From LMUY01 sp965276785 (GTDB taxonomy: Bacteria > Pseudomonadota > Alphaproteobacteria > Acetobacterales > Acetobacteraceae): 64,000 nucleotides of DNA. The stretch is from contig OZ255629.1 in NCBI GenBank assembly GCA_965276785.1, positions 1,488,001-1,552,000 on the forward strand, given 5' to 3'. The translations under genes were made by a program, and so were the position numbers. The notes beneath the pieces were generated by a model. It was not told where the DNA came from, did not search any database, and saw nothing but the letters and a program-made list of their open reading frames with translations. Shown here piece by piece: positions 18,078-26,714 of the stretch (the first letter of the stretch is position 1; every line of letters starts with the position of its first letter).

Positions 18078-18980
18078 TTACGGCATGGGCCATAGAAAGG
18101 TAAGCTCGTGCTTGTTGTGGTGCAGGTGCACCAGCCGGCCGCCAGGAACGGCCGCGAATGCCTCGGTCGCGGCGTAATCGGTCTCGCCCTGCAGCTTAAC
18201 CGTGCACACGATGCGGTGCACGAGCCTGCTGCCGATCCAGCGCTCCACCATCGCGAGCAACGGCGCGGGGTAAGCCACCACGTCGCTGAACAGCCAATCT
18301 ACCGCGAACGGCTCCATCGCGAAGGCGCTGCCCTCAGCGGTGCGCACGCCGGGCAGGGCAGCCACCGCCGGGTCGAGCGGCGCGCGGTCTACCGCCAGCA
18401 CCGCAGCGCCCAACCGGGCCAGCGCCCAAGTCCAGCCGCCCGGGGCGGCGCCGAGATCCACGCACTGCTCCCCCGGCAACGGCCAGGCGCCCAGCCGGGT
18501 GCAGGCCTCCCATAGCTTGAGGTATGCGCGGGACGGCGGGCCGGTGCGGTCCTCAGCGAACACCGGCTCGCCGCCGATGAACGGGCTGGTTTTCACCGGG
18601 CTTGCCAGCAGGCGATCCGGCGCCAGCAGCGTCCAGCCACCGAGATGGCTCGTGGGAGCGGGCTCGGGAAACACCAGCGGCCGCCGCCGCAACGGCGGCA
18701 GTTGCGCGGCGATCAGCGCCGAGCGGCGATGGTGGGCCGCGGCATAGCCCGCCCAATTGCGCTGCAGGCTCCGCAGCGCGTTGGCCGCCGCCCGCACCGA
18801 CGCCGCCGGCAGCTCCACCGGCGCCGTCCAAACATCGAGCGCCCAAGCAGAGCAGCGCGCAGGGTCGGGCGACAAGGCCAGCCGGCCGTGCCAGGCCGAC
18901 ACGGCGGCACCGGCGCGGGCGAGTTCTTCGGCCAGTTGCGACTCGAAGCCGGCCGCCGCCAAATAGGCCGCGCGGATCAC
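18078..18980 (-). CDS. rlmM: 23S rRNA 2'-O-methyltransferase RlmM-like (FtsJ fold)
   Basis: 300 residues from GTG 18980. S-adenosylmethionine-dependent methyltransferase: motif I CVDLGAAPGGWTWALARLGA (~175-195), a DxAP-like VDRAPLDPAV, the catalytic-lysine strand HRIVCTVKLQGETDY and the terminal NKHELTFLW. An N-terminal THUMP-like domain precedes (YLAAAGFESQLAEELARAGA). RlmM methylates C2498 of 23S rRNA in E. coli. The start GTG overlaps the natural stop (TGA) of the upstream DUF423 frame as GTGA, matching the coupling style of this genome. In E. coli ygdD (DUF423) and rlmM are likewise neighbours. In the sequence as given, a one-base surplus upstream makes the two frames continuous. Confidence 0.85.
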   Translation of the reverse strand: MIRAAYLAAAGFESQLAEELARAGAAVSAWHGRLALSPDPARCSAWALDVWTAPVELPAASVRAAANALRSLQRNWAGYAAAHHRRSALIAAQLPPLRRRPLVFPEPAPTSHLGGWTLLAPDRLLASPVKTSPFIGGEPVFAEDRTGPPSRAYLKLWEACTRLGAWPLPGEQCVDLGAAPGGWTWALARLGAAVLAVDRAPLDPAVAALPGVRTAEGSAFAMEPFAVDWLFSDVVAYPAPLLAMVERWIGSRLVHRIVCTVKLQGETDYAATEAFAAVPGGRLVHLHHNKHELTFLWPMP

Positions 18981-19340
18981 CGGCGGCGCAGCGCCGTCGC
19001 CGCCAGCAGCAGCCAAGCCAGGATCAGCAGGGTGCCGCCGGTCGGGGGCCACGGGCCCGAGCGACACGCCGGTGAGCGCCAGCAGGTAGACCGGTCCGCA
19101 GAACAGCACCGTGCCAACCAGCAAGCCCGCGGCCGCCCAATGCGCCAAACCGCCGCGCTGCTGCGCCCAAAGCCCCGCGGCGAGCAGGGCCAGCGCGTGC
19201 CAGCCCTCGATCTGCACGGCGCTATCCATCACCCGCAGCACCTCCGGCGGCCGCCCCGCCAGCGCGTGCGCCGCCACTGCCGCCATCGCCACGGCGCCAG
19301 CCCCCAAAACACCGCCTGCGCCAATCCAAAGCCGCACCAT
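18977..19340 (-). pseudogene. DUF423 (YgdD-like) membrane protein, interrupted by a single-base frameshift
   Basis: From ATG 19340 the frame encodes MVRLWIGAGGVLGAGAVAMA, AAHALAGRP, AVQIEGWHALALLAAGLW and AGLLVGTVLFCGPVYLLALT, the typical four-helix DUF423 small membrane protein. At the G5 run 19044-19048 (C5 on the coding strand) the family ending continues only in the next frame: GPVAPTGGTLLILAWLLLAA, then TALRRR and a stop at 18977-18979. Without one C the gene would be a normal ~120-residue protein ending in a GTGA overlap with rlmM. As written, the first frame reads on into rlmM as a fusion. Sequencing error, true mutation or frameshifting at the C run are all possible. Confidence 0.75.
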
Positions 19341-19390
19341 CCATCCTGATCCCAGTTTGCTGCAGCCAGAGGCCGCGATACAGTCAAGCA

Positions 19391-20344
19391 ATGCCACGTG
19401 GCGGCGACTTATTCCCAGAGATCGGACCCTTCGAGACCGGCTACATGCCGGTCTCCGGCGGCCACGTGATGTATTGGGAGCAAGTCGGCAACCCGCGCGG
19501 CCAGCCGGTGCTGTTTTTGCATGGCGGCCCCGGGGCCGGCGCGGGCGCGGTGCACCGCCGCTTCTTCGACCCGGCGTTCTGGCGCGTCGTCCTGTTCGAC
19601 CAACGGGGTGCCGGCCGCTCCCGCCCGCTCGGCAGCCTGGTCGCCAACACCACCGCCGACCTGGTGGGCGACATCGAACAACTGCGCCGCCATCTCGGCC
19701 TGGAGCGCTGGCTGCTGTTCGGCGGCTCCTGGGGCTCCACCTTGGCTCTGGCCTACGCCCAGACCCATCCCGAGCGGGTGCTCGGCCTGGTCCTGCGCGG
19801 CGTGTTCCTGGGGCGGCCGGTGGAGGTGGACTGGTTCCTGCACGGCCTGGCCGCGATCTTCCCCGATGCGCATGCCCAGTTCGTGCAATACCTGCCGGAA
19901 GAGGAGCGCGGCGACCTGCTCGGCGGCTTCCTCCGCCGGCTGAACCACCCCGACCCGGCGATCCACATGTCCGCCGCCCGAGCCTGGTCGGTCTATGAGG
20001 GATCCTGCTCCACCCTGCTGCCCTCGCCGGACACCGTGGCCTCCTTCGCGCAAGACCGCACCGCGCTCGGGCTGGCGCGGATCGAGGCGCATTACTTCGC
20101 CAACAATCTGTTCCTGCCACCGGAAGGCCTGCTCGGCAACATGCACCGCATCGGACATCTGCCGGCTGAAATCGTCCAGGGCCGCTACGACATGGTTTGC
20201 CCGGCCCGCACCGCTTTCGAACTGGCCGCCGCCTGGCCTGCGGCACGTTTGACGGTCATCCCCGATGCCGGGCATTCCGCATTGGAGCCGGGAGTGCGGC
20301 GCTCGCTGGTCGCTGCCGTGGAACGGTTTCGTCACGCGCGATGA
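19391..20344 (+). CDS. pip: Proline iminopeptidase (alpha/beta hydrolase, S33)
   Basis: 317 residues. Cleaves N-terminal proline from peptides. HGGPGAG (44-50) is the oxyanion loop, VVLFDQRGAGRSRP follows, and the nucleophile elbow GGSWGSTLAL gives Ser113. The acid lies in GRYDMVCP and the catalytic His in VIPDAGHSALEPG. The N-terminal FPEIGPFETGYMPVSGGHVM is characteristic of the family, and length is normal (~315). The gene is divergent from DUF423/rlmM with about 50 bases between them, so promoters overlap. A lipoprotein gene follows on the same strand. Confidence 0.92.
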   Translation: MPRGGDLFPEIGPFETGYMPVSGGHVMYWEQVGNPRGQPVLFLHGGPGAGAGAVHRRFFDPAFWRVVLFDQRGAGRSRPLGSLVANTTADLVGDIEQLRRHLGLERWLLFGGSWGSTLALAYAQTHPERVLGLVLRGVFLGRPVEVDWFLHGLAAIFPDAHAQFVQYLPEEERGDLLGGFLRRLNHPDPAIHMSAARAWSVYEGSCSTLLPSPDTVASFAQDRTALGLARIEAHYFANNLFLPPEGLLGNMHRIGHLPAEIVQGRYDMVCPARTAFELAAAWPAARLTVIPDAGHSALEPGVRRSLVAAVERFRHAR

Positions 20345-20406
20345 ACGGAGCGCGAGCGGCCGCGTTCACCGCTCTCACGATGCGACACTCAGGAGTTCTT
20401 GCCGTA

Positions 20407-20937
20407 ATGACCCGTTCTATCCGCTGGATGTTCCTCGCCGCGCTACTGCCGGTGGCTGCTTGCTCCAGCACCACGCCGCCGCCCGCCCCCGTGGCCGCCC
20501 CCGCGCCGCCTCCGCTCGCTGCCGCCGACCAGAGCTTTATCAGCGCTGCCGCCGCCAGCGATGCGTTCGAATTGCAGGCGGGCCAGCTTGCTTTGACCAA
20601 AGGCCGCAGCGCCCGGGTGAAGAAGTATGCCAACGCCATGGTCTCCGCCCACACCCAGACCACGCAACAGCTCACGCAGATCGCGCAAAGCAAGGGCGTC
20701 ACGCCGACCGCGACGCTGAACCCGGACCAGCAACAGATGCTGACCCAGTTGCAAAGTGCCAAGCCCGCGATGTTCGATCGGCAATACTTGCATGACAACG
20801 TCGTGGCACACCAGGCGACCGAAAAGGTGTTCCAGGATGAGATCGCCAACGGCCAGGACGCCGACGTAAAGCAGTTCGCCACCACCACGCTGCCGACCAT
20901 CCAGCAGCACAGCAAGCTGGCGGGCGGCCGTTCCTAA
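20407..20937 (+). CDS. DUF4142 family lipoprotein
   Basis: 176 residues from ATG 20407. The signal peptide RSIRWMFLAALLPVAACSST ends in a lipobox (VAAC), so it is probably an envelope-anchored lipoprotein. A Pro/Ala linker is followed by a helical DUF4142 domain (ferritin-like four-helix type): QSFISAAAASDAFELQAGQL, KKYANAMVSAHTQTTQQLTQ and FQDEIANGQDADVKQFATTT. Function of the domain is unknown; members are often stress-linked. It lies 62 bases after the iminopeptidase stop and ends at a strong hairpin shared with the convergent amidase. Confidence 0.82.
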   Translation: MTRSIRWMFLAALLPVAACSSTTPPPAPVAAPAPPPLAAADQSFISAAAASDAFELQAGQLALTKGRSARVKKYANAMVSAHTQTTQQLTQIAQSKGVTPTATLNPDQQQMLTQLQSAKPAMFDRQYLHDNVVAHQATEKVFQDEIANGQDADVKQFATTTLPTIQQHSKLAGGRS

Positions 20938-20949
20938 CCGGTCCCGCAG

Positions 20950-20974
20950 GATGGGGGCGGCCTCCGCCCCCATC
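20950..20974. terminator. Bidirectional hairpin terminator
   Basis: GATGGGGGCGG, loop CCT, CCGCCCCCATC: an 11-bp perfect GC-rich stem between the convergent DUF4142 and amidase genes, touching the amidase stop codon. No T-run. Confidence 0.6.
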
Positions 20975-22319
20975 ACCCGCGTGCCAGCGCCGCCTCCACC
21001 CCGGCCGCAAGGCTGAACAGCGCGCCATCCGCCCCCGTCTCGCCCACCAGCATCAAGCCCGCCGGCGGCTCTCCCGGTTTATGACAGGGCAGACTGATGG
21101 CGCAGCGGTCGAGGAAGTTCGCCAAAGACGGATTGCGCAACATCAGCGCACTGACCCGCGAGAACGTGGCGTCGTCGGTTTCGAGATCGGCGATCGGCGC
21201 TGGCACGGTTGGCACGGTCGGCATCACCAGCGCGTCGAACGGCGCGGTCAGCCGCGCCATTTCGGCAATAATTGTCCGGCGGCTGGCCAGCACGTCGAGG
21301 TAGTCCGCCGCGCTGGCTCCGGCGCCACCTTCAATCCGCACGCGAACCCGGGGGTCGTACTGCGCCGCGCCCCGGGCGAGTAGCGAGCGATGCCACGCAA
21401 ACGCCTCGCACGCGGCGAAACTGGTCCTCGCCGTGGTGGCACCGATCCGCAGCAGGGGTTCGAACCGTACCCGCTCGATCTGGGCGCCGGCGGCCGCAAG
21501 CGCCGCGAGGGCGTCGTCGAACGCGCCAGCCGTCGCCGCGTCCATGGCATCGGTCACGATCTGGTCTGGCAACGCCAACCGCACCCCGGCCAGGCTGCGG
21601 ACCCTGGGCGAATACGGCCGCTGCCCGGCGAGCACCGCGTCGACGATGGCGCAACAGGCAACGCTATTGGCCAGTGGACCCACCGAATCGAGGCTAAGAG
21701 CCAGCGGCAGCACGCCATCGAGCGGCACGCGGCGGGCGGTTGGCTTGTATCCGACCACGCCGCAGAGCGCGGCAGGAATCCGGCACGATCCCCCCGTGTC
21801 GGTGCCGAGCGCGGCCCAAGCCATCGCGTCCGAAACCGACACCGCCGCGCCGGAGGAACTGCCGCCTGGAATGCGCCGGGTCGCGCGGTCCCAAGGGCTG
21901 GCCGGGGTGCCGTAATGCGGGTTCAGCCCCACGCCGGAGAAGGCGAACTCCGTCATGTTGGTGCGGCCGACGGGAACGAACCCGGCGCCGAGCATCCGCT
22001 CGACCACCGCCGCATGGGTGCGGGCCGGTGGCGCGTCCGCCAGCACCACGGACCCAGCGGTTGTCACCTCGCCCGCACTATCCAGCAGGTCCTTCAGGCT
22101 GACCGGAATGCCGGCGTAAGGCCCGGCGCTGCGGCCGTGCTTGCGCAGCGTGTCGGTGGCGTCGGCCTGGGCCCGGGCGGCATCGGCGGCGACGGCGATG
22201 AAGGCACGCGCGCCTTCGCCCGCCGGGTCCGCGATGTGTGCCAGACACTGTTCCACCAGATGCCGGCTGGTGGTGCGGCCTGCGTCCAGGGCATGAGCCA
22301 ACTCGGTCAAGGTTCGCAT
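20973..22319 (-). CDS. Amidase (amidase signature family)
   Basis: 448 residues from ATG 22319; an open 17-residue extension to 22370 lacks a family match. Ser-cisSer-Lys triad: the Lys in IPVSLKDLLDSAGE and the two serines in RRIPGGSSSGAAVSVSDA and ALGTDTGGSCRIPAALCG. It also has GRTNMTEFAFSGVGLNPHYG and GYKPTARRVPLDGVLPLALS. It resembles GatA-like and aryl/aliphatic amidases; no gatB or gatC is adjacent, so it is probably a stand-alone amide hydrolase rather than the tRNA amidotransferase subunit. Substrate unknown. A repeat-rich gap lies upstream. Confidence 0.88.
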   Translation of the reverse strand: MRTLTELAHALDAGRTTSRHLVEQCLAHIADPAGEGARAFIAVAADAARAQADATDTLRKHGRSAGPYAGIPVSLKDLLDSAGEVTTAGSVVLADAPPARTHAAVVERMLGAGFVPVGRTNMTEFAFSGVGLNPHYGTPASPWDRATRRIPGGSSSGAAVSVSDAMAWAALGTDTGGSCRIPAALCGVVGYKPTARRVPLDGVLPLALSLDSVGPLANSVACCAIVDAVLAGQRPYSPRVRSLAGVRLALPDQIVTDAMDAATAGAFDDALAALAAAGAQIERVRFEPLLRIGATTARTSFAACEAFAWHRSLLARGAAQYDPRVRVRIEGGAGASAADYLDVLASRRTIIAEMARLTAPFDALVMPTVPTVPAPIADLETDDATFSRVSALMLRNPSLANFLDRCAISLPCHKPGEPPAGLMLVGETGADGALFSLAAGVEAALARG

Positions 22320-22482
22320 CGGCGCAGCCTGCCGCTCCGCTGGCCCGCGCACAAGCCTGGCCGGCTTCAACGTGGCACGCAGGAGGGACCGGATGCGCCC
22401 GTCTGCACCTGGAGAGCATCAAGCGGATTTGCTGCGTGAAGAGCCTGACTTCACTGACTAATCTCTGGCGAACAAGCAGTGA

Positions 22483-23037
22483 CCGTCATGCCCGGACTTG
22501 ATCCACAGCTGTCCGGTTCGTCGAAAGTGAGAGAATACAATGCTTTACCGTCATGCCCGGACTTGATCCGCAGCTGTCCGATTCGTCTAAAGTGAGAGAA
22601 TACAATGCTTTACCGTCATGCCCGGACTTGATCCGGGCATCTACGGCGTTCCAGCATCACCGGCCCAACCCGTTGAGAGCCAGTCCTCGCCAAGAACCGA
22701 TCGACGTCGTCAGCCGAACCCCGTGGATACCCGTGTCAAGCACGGGCATGACGATAAGGTTACTTCCGCGTCGACAGTAACGGAGCCGGACAGCCGTGGA
22801 CTTGATCCGGGCATCCACGGCGTCCCAGCATCACCGGCCCAACCCGTTGAGAGCCAGTCCTCGCCAAGAACCGATCGACGTCGTCAGCCGAACCCCGTGG
22901 ATACCCGTGTCAAGCACGGGCATGACGATAAAGGTTACTTCCGCGTCGACAATAACGCGAACCGGACAGCCGTGTGTCAAGCACGGGCATGACGATAAAG
23001 GTTACTTCCGCGTCGACAGTCACGGGAGCCGGACAGC
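22483..23037. repeat. Tandem and dispersed palindromic repeat locus A
   Basis: Two tandem 65-bp units start at 22483 and 22548 (CCGTCATGCCCGGACTTGAT..AATGCTTTA). A third truncated start at 22613 leads into a 174-bp unit that is duplicated almost exactly (22626-22799 and 22800-22973), and a further ~66-bp copy follows (about 22972-23037). Modules include the hairpin CCCGGA-CTTGA-TCCGGG and outward inverted ends CGTCATGCCCG/CGGGCATGACG. The same modules occur at 52.3-52.7 and 57.1-57.4 kb. Open frames across the array are repeat artefacts. It occupies most of the amidase to 23160 gap. Confidence 0.9.
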
Positions 23038-23159
23038 CTTGAACTTGATCCGGCCACCCACGCCGTCCGGCGGCGACCCAGCCCCGCAAGCCCCACCGCC
23101 GGGATCCCGCCCACGTGCCGCTTGAAACTGTCCCCCGCCGCCATGCTAACTCCCCACCC

Positions 23160-23789
23160 ATGGACACCACGGCCGCCACCCCCGATTTTGAGACCGCCCT
23201 CGCCGAACTCACCACCCTCGGCTTGCGCGCCACGCGCGTGGTCACGCGCATGATGGAGTTCGATCAGGCGATGGCCGACGTCGCCGCCGCCTGGCTGCCC
23301 GAACCCGGCACCACCCCCGCCTCGCTGGACGAGGCGGCCGCCATCGGCCACAGCCTCGACGCGGCCGAAGCCGTCATGGCGCACACCGTGCCGCGCACCG
23401 AAAGCCTCTCCCGCGCTCACGACCGCCTCTCCCGCGCGGTCCGCCGCACCGTCGCCCTGCGCCGCCGCCTGCAGACCGGCTGGCCCCGCGCCGGCAAAGC
23501 CGACGACCGCCCCGCGCTGGTGCGCCGCCAGGTCGCCCGCGGCGTCGCCGACAGGATCCGTCAAGAGTCCGACGGCGAGGCCGCCGAACGCCTGTTCGAC
23601 GACCTGTACGAGCGGCTCGACGACCCCACCCTGGCCGAGGACTTGCTAACCTTGCCCGTGGAGGAGGTCGTGCGCCGCATCTGCCGCGACCTGGGCCTCG
23701 CGATCGCGAAACTCCCCGCGCTGGCCGCCCAATCCCCGGAACCTGGCGACCCGCCCGCTCCCATTCGTCACCGAAGACAATCGGGGTAA
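23160..23789 (+). CDS. Hypothetical protein, helical, Arg/Ala-rich
   Basis: 209 residues if ATG 23160 is used; the frame is open from 23115 and no ribosome binding site decides the start. Product unrecognised. Long amphipathic helices are likely (AELTTLGLRATRVVTRMMEF, LSRAHDRLSRAVRRTVALRR, AERLFDDLYERLDDPTLAED). Strong GC bias at third positions supports coding. No signal peptide or membrane segment. It lies directly downstream of repeat locus A and convergent to the DUF2332 gene 49 bases away. An alternative is a mobile-element or regulatory accessory protein. Function unknown. Confidence 0.65.
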   Translation: MDTTAATPDFETALAELTTLGLRATRVVTRMMEFDQAMADVAAAWLPEPGTTPASLDEAAAIGHSLDAAEAVMAHTVPRTESLSRAHDRLSRAVRRTVALRRRLQTGWPRAGKADDRPALVRRQVARGVADRIRQESDGEAAERLFDDLYERLDDPTLAEDLLTLPVEEVVRRICRDLGLAIAKLPALAAQSPEPGDPPAPIRHRRQSG

Positions 23790-23838
23790 GCCCATCCCCG
23801 CCGCTATCGATCCGCAATCGCTCCGGGCGACGACAGCT

Positions 23839-24846
23839 CTATCTCGACAAAGCAGTAGTGCCGATCCATTCGATCGCGGCCCCATGGGGATCGGTCCAGG
23901 CCAACGGGCTGCCATTGAGCGACAACAGAAACCGGCCACGCACCCTTGGCGATCCAGCGCAAGCCCGGATCCCTGGGACGATGCCCGGCGCCTCATTGCT
24001 GAGCCAGTACGGCGAAAGCGACCTCACATCCCGTTCAAACGCCTGCCTGACGGATCGATCCTCGACATACGCCAAAACAGCCGTGTGAAACACCACCAGC
24101 GTGGCATCGGGCGGCGCTTGCCGGCACAGCGCGGCTAGCGCGGGGCCGGCGAGGTTTGCCTTCACGATACGGGGATGGCGCGAGGCGGCAATCCTCAACG
24201 CGGCCAGCAGCTTGGCCAACCGCTCGGCTTGCCCCGGCCACACCAGCGTCTCCAGCCAGGACACCTGCGAACGATCGGCAAGATCGACCGGGTTGAGGTC
24301 CAACCCGGCCCGCCAAACGATCCGCGGCATGGCGGCCGGGAGCGGTGTCCCCGGGCTGGCCTCGCACGCGAACACGGGAGGGTCCGTTCCGGCCTGGTCG
24401 GGGTCGATCGCGTGTGCGCCGTAACGATAGCCGTAGCAGTCGGGCAACAGGCACAAGCCCGCCGACGCGCCAACCTCGATCAGCGCGAGCGGTTGCGGCA
24501 AAACTGCCAGCGCCGGCAGCAGCACGGCGCATCGTGCCGGCTCGTTGGTTTGCGTCGAGCGTGCCAGCATCACCGAACGCACGCCATCGGCGTCGGACAG
24601 CAGCGAATGCCTGAACTGCGGCCAGTCCGCCGGCAAGCCCGATCGATGCCGCACCGCCGCAAGCAGCAGGTTGGGCTGCCGCTTCGCCGCGGGCAGGGTC
24701 AACAGGAAGCCGAGCACATCGTCATCGCGCGCAATGCTGCGGGCAAGCGCGTTATACACTGCGGAACGCTCGCCGACCTCCTCGCTGGCGAACCGAAGAT
24801 AGCGTTCCCGAAGCTCGGCCAGGGCGTGCTCACTCGCTTCCATCAT
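23839..24846 (-). CDS. DUF2332 family protein
   Basis: 335 residues from ATG 24846, with a second Met at 24843; AGGAG lies just upstream, so the second may be used. DUF2332 layout: ALAELRERYLRFASEEVGER, FLLTLPAAKRQPNLLLAAVR, ALIEVGASAGLCLLPDCYGY, GLDLNPVDLADRSQVSWLET, VFHTAVLAYVEDRSVRQAFE and the C-terminal GRFLLSLNGSPLAWTDPHGA. The GASAGLCL loop resembles an AdoMet-binding Gly-rich turn, but the function is not established. It starts 27 bases after upp on the same strand, so it is probably the last gene of the uracil-catabolism operon and may serve that pathway. Confidence 0.82.
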   Translation of the reverse strand: MMEASEHALAELRERYLRFASEEVGERSAVYNALARSIARDDDVLGFLLTLPAAKRQPNLLLAAVRHRSGLPADWPQFRHSLLSDADGVRSVMLARSTQTNEPARCAVLLPALAVLPQPLALIEVGASAGLCLLPDCYGYRYGAHAIDPDQAGTDPPVFACEASPGTPLPAAMPRIVWRAGLDLNPVDLADRSQVSWLETLVWPGQAERLAKLLAALRIAASRHPRIVKANLAGPALAALCRQAPPDATLVVFHTAVLAYVEDRSVRQAFERDVRSLSPYWLSNEAPGIVPGIRACAGSPRVRGRFLLSLNGSPLAWTDPHGAAIEWIGTTALSR

Positions 24847-24873
24847 GGCTCCTGCTGGCGGAGCAAGGGAGAG

Positions 24874-25521
24874 CTATTTGGTCCCGTAAAGCCGGTCCCC
24901 CGCGTCCCCCAGCCCGGGCCGGATATAACCATGCGAGTCCAACTCGCGGTCGACCGCCGCGGTGAACACCGGCACGTCGGGATGCTCGCTGCCCAGCACC
25001 GCCAAGCCCTCGGGTGCCGCGAGCAAGCACACGAACCGCAGCTGCACCGCGCCCGCTTCACGCAGCCGGGTGAGCGCCGCGGCCGCAGAGTGCCCGGTTG
25101 CCAGCATCGGGTCGATCAAGATCACCATGCGCTCCGGCAGGTCCTCCGGCAGCTTGAGGTAGTATTCCACCGGGACCAGGGTCGCCGGGTCGCGATACAG
25201 GCCGATATGGCCGACCCGGGCCGAGGGAATCAGGTCCAACATGCCATCCAGGATGCCATTGCCGGCGCGCAGGATCGGCACGAAACACAGCTTCTTGCCG
25301 GCGAGCTGGAGCGCCTCCATCGGCTCGAGCGGCGTCTCGATGCTGACCGTCTCGAGCGGCAAGTCCCGCGTCACCTCGTAGGCGATCAGCAGGCTGATCT
25401 CCCGGGCGATGCGGCGGAAATCGGCCACCGTGGTGGCTTTGTGGCGCATCAGCGTGAGCTTGTGCTGCACCAGCGGGTGGGCGATCAGTGTCACCTGCGG
25501 GCCGGGGGCCGCGTCGGTCAA
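24874..25521 (-). CDS. upp: Uracil phosphoribosyltransferase
   Basis: 215 residues. Converts uracil and PRPP to UMP. PRPP-binding loop MVILIDPMLATGHSAAAA (~130-147), uracil-site region GLGDAGDRLYGTK at the C-terminus, N-terminal LIAHPLVQHKLTLMR, and PILRAGNGILDGMLDLIPSA. The start overlaps the URC4 stop by 4 bases (ATGA). In the URC pathway a uracil phosphoribosyltransferase (URC6) is required together with URC1 and URC4, so this copy may feed catabolism rather than, or as well as, salvage. Confidence 0.95.
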   Translation of the reverse strand: MTDAAPGPQVTLIAHPLVQHKLTLMRHKATTVADFRRIAREISLLIAYEVTRDLPLETVSIETPLEPMEALQLAGKKLCFVPILRAGNGILDGMLDLIPSARVGHIGLYRDPATLVPVEYYLKLPEDLPERMVILIDPMLATGHSAAAALTRLREAGAVQLRFVCLLAAPEGLAVLGSEHPDVPVFTAAVDRELDSHGYIRPGLGDAGDRLYGTK

Positions 25522-26714
25522 AACACGGTCCCGTCGCTGACGATCTGCAGCGGCGGCGTGCCGCCTGGGCGGCGCTCGGCGGCAATCGCCCGTCCCGCCG
25601 ACCAGGTGCCGCCTTCGAGCATGCGCGACAGCGGCAGAGCGGCCTCATCCAGGCCCAACCGGTCTCGCACCAGCGGTGCCAAACGGTCCAGCAAGGCCAC
25701 CGTCAGCGCGCGCCACTCCACCACCGCCGGATGGCCCGGCGGCAACGCCTCCCGAGCCAGCGCCCCGTCCCGCAGCCGCAACGCGCCAAGATCGAGGAAC
25801 AGGCCCCCATTGCGGTATTCCGCCAGACCGGTGAGCCCGTCCAGCCCATGCACCGCGGTGCCGGCGTCCTCGAACACTTCGATCAGCGAGTAGGTGAGCC
25901 ATTGCGACAGCTTGTGGAACGGGACCAGCCCATCGTCCGCAATCGACGGGTGCGGCCATACGTCCCCCAGCCTGCGGCCCGCCATGACGCTGCGGCTGGG
26001 CCAGATCGATCCCAACCCGCCGAGCACGGCCGTCAGCAAGGCGGTGGCCGCAATCGGCCCCTGCCGGGCCAGTGCATCGTACAAGCTGCCGGGACGGCCG
26101 CCGGCGAACAAATCGGGCCGCTCCAGCAGCGCGCCGCCGAGTTGGCCGAGCAAAGCCGCCCGGCCCTCCAGCCCGGCCAAGGGATTGGCGCTGGAGACCT
26201 GGAAGGCGTCGCTTAACGCCGCCGCATCGACCCGGCGCAAACCCGCGGCATCCACCCGCGGGGCGCCGCTGGCCGAGAACAACCCGGCGGCAAACGCGTG
26301 CAGGCTGGCAATCGCCAAGCCCTCCGAGCGGCCGACCCATTGGCCGGTCTCCGGCTCCCGAAAGCGCCAATCCGGCCCTGCGCCCGCGTCCAGCAACACG
26401 CTCACGACACACAGGTCGATCCTGGTGCGGCCCAGTTCGGCTGCGTCCATCGGCCCGAGCGCCCGCTGCAACGCGCCCCAGCGGTCCACCCCGCCGGTGC
26501 AGAAGTGGCGCCAACGGGCATGGTGCGGGATGACCAGGCTGGGATAGGCGGCCCGGATCGTGGCGGCCACCCTATCCGCAACCGCGGGCAGGCGGCTGAG
26601 CTCGAGCCTGAAGTGCGGCAGCGCGTCTGCTTCGGCCAGGGCCAGCATGGCGCCGCATCGCTCGCGCACCGCGGCCGCCGTGCAGAGCCAGTCTGCCGTC
26701 CCCGCCTCATCCAT
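25518..26714 (-). CDS. URC4/urg3 family protein (DUF1688), uracil catabolism
   Basis: 398 residues from ATG 26714, which overlaps the URC1 stop by 8 bases. The open frame continues to 26813 but that part is antisense-like sequence inside URC1. DUF1688 features: SLVIPHHARWRHFCTGGVDR (~65-85), RTIDLCVVSVLLDAGAGPDW-type segment, EGLAIASLHAFAAGLFSASG, VWPHPSIADDGLVPFHKLSQ, WLTYSLIEVFEDAG and GLTGLAEYRNGGLFLDLGAL. URC4 is needed for growth on uracil as nitrogen source in Lachancea kluyveri; its chemistry was not settled in what I know. The bacterial family is found with URC1 and upp. Cytoplasmic. Confidence 0.9.
   Translation of the reverse strand: MDEAGTADWLCTAAAVRERCGAMLALAEADALPHFRLELSRLPAVADRVAATIRAAYPSLVIPHHARWRHFCTGGVDRWGALQRALGPMDAAELGRTRIDLCVVSVLLDAGAGPDWRFREPETGQWVGRSEGLAIASLHAFAAGLFSASGAPRVDAAGLRRVDAAALSDAFQVSSANPLAGLEGRAALLGQLGGALLERPDLFAGGRPGSLYDALARQGPIAATALLTAVLGGLGSIWPSRSVMAGRRLGDVWPHPSIADDGLVPFHKLSQWLTYSLIEVFEDAGTAVHGLDGLTGLAEYRNGGLFLDLGALRLRDGALAREALPPGHPAVVEWRALTVALLDRLAPLVRDRLGLDEAALPLSRMLEGGTWSAGRAIAAERRPGGTPPLQIVSDGTVF

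Noticed and set aside
18981..20246. Continuous N-terminal extension of the rlmM frame up to 20246
   Set aside because: The part above 19340 is antisense to the iminopeptidase and Arg/Pro-rich; only the DUF423 part (19340 down) is family-like.
20973..22319. Amidase as GatA of the tRNA amidotransferase
   Set aside because: No gatB or gatC beside it, and the signature alone does not distinguish GatA from other amidases.
22483..23037. CRISPR array
   Set aside because: Repeat units of 65 and 174 bp adjoin without unique spacers, and no cas genes are near.
22618..23125. Overlapping small ORFs in the repeat locus, with duplicated peptide sequence
   Set aside because: They only translate the tandem repeat; the same peptide appears wherever the repeat does.
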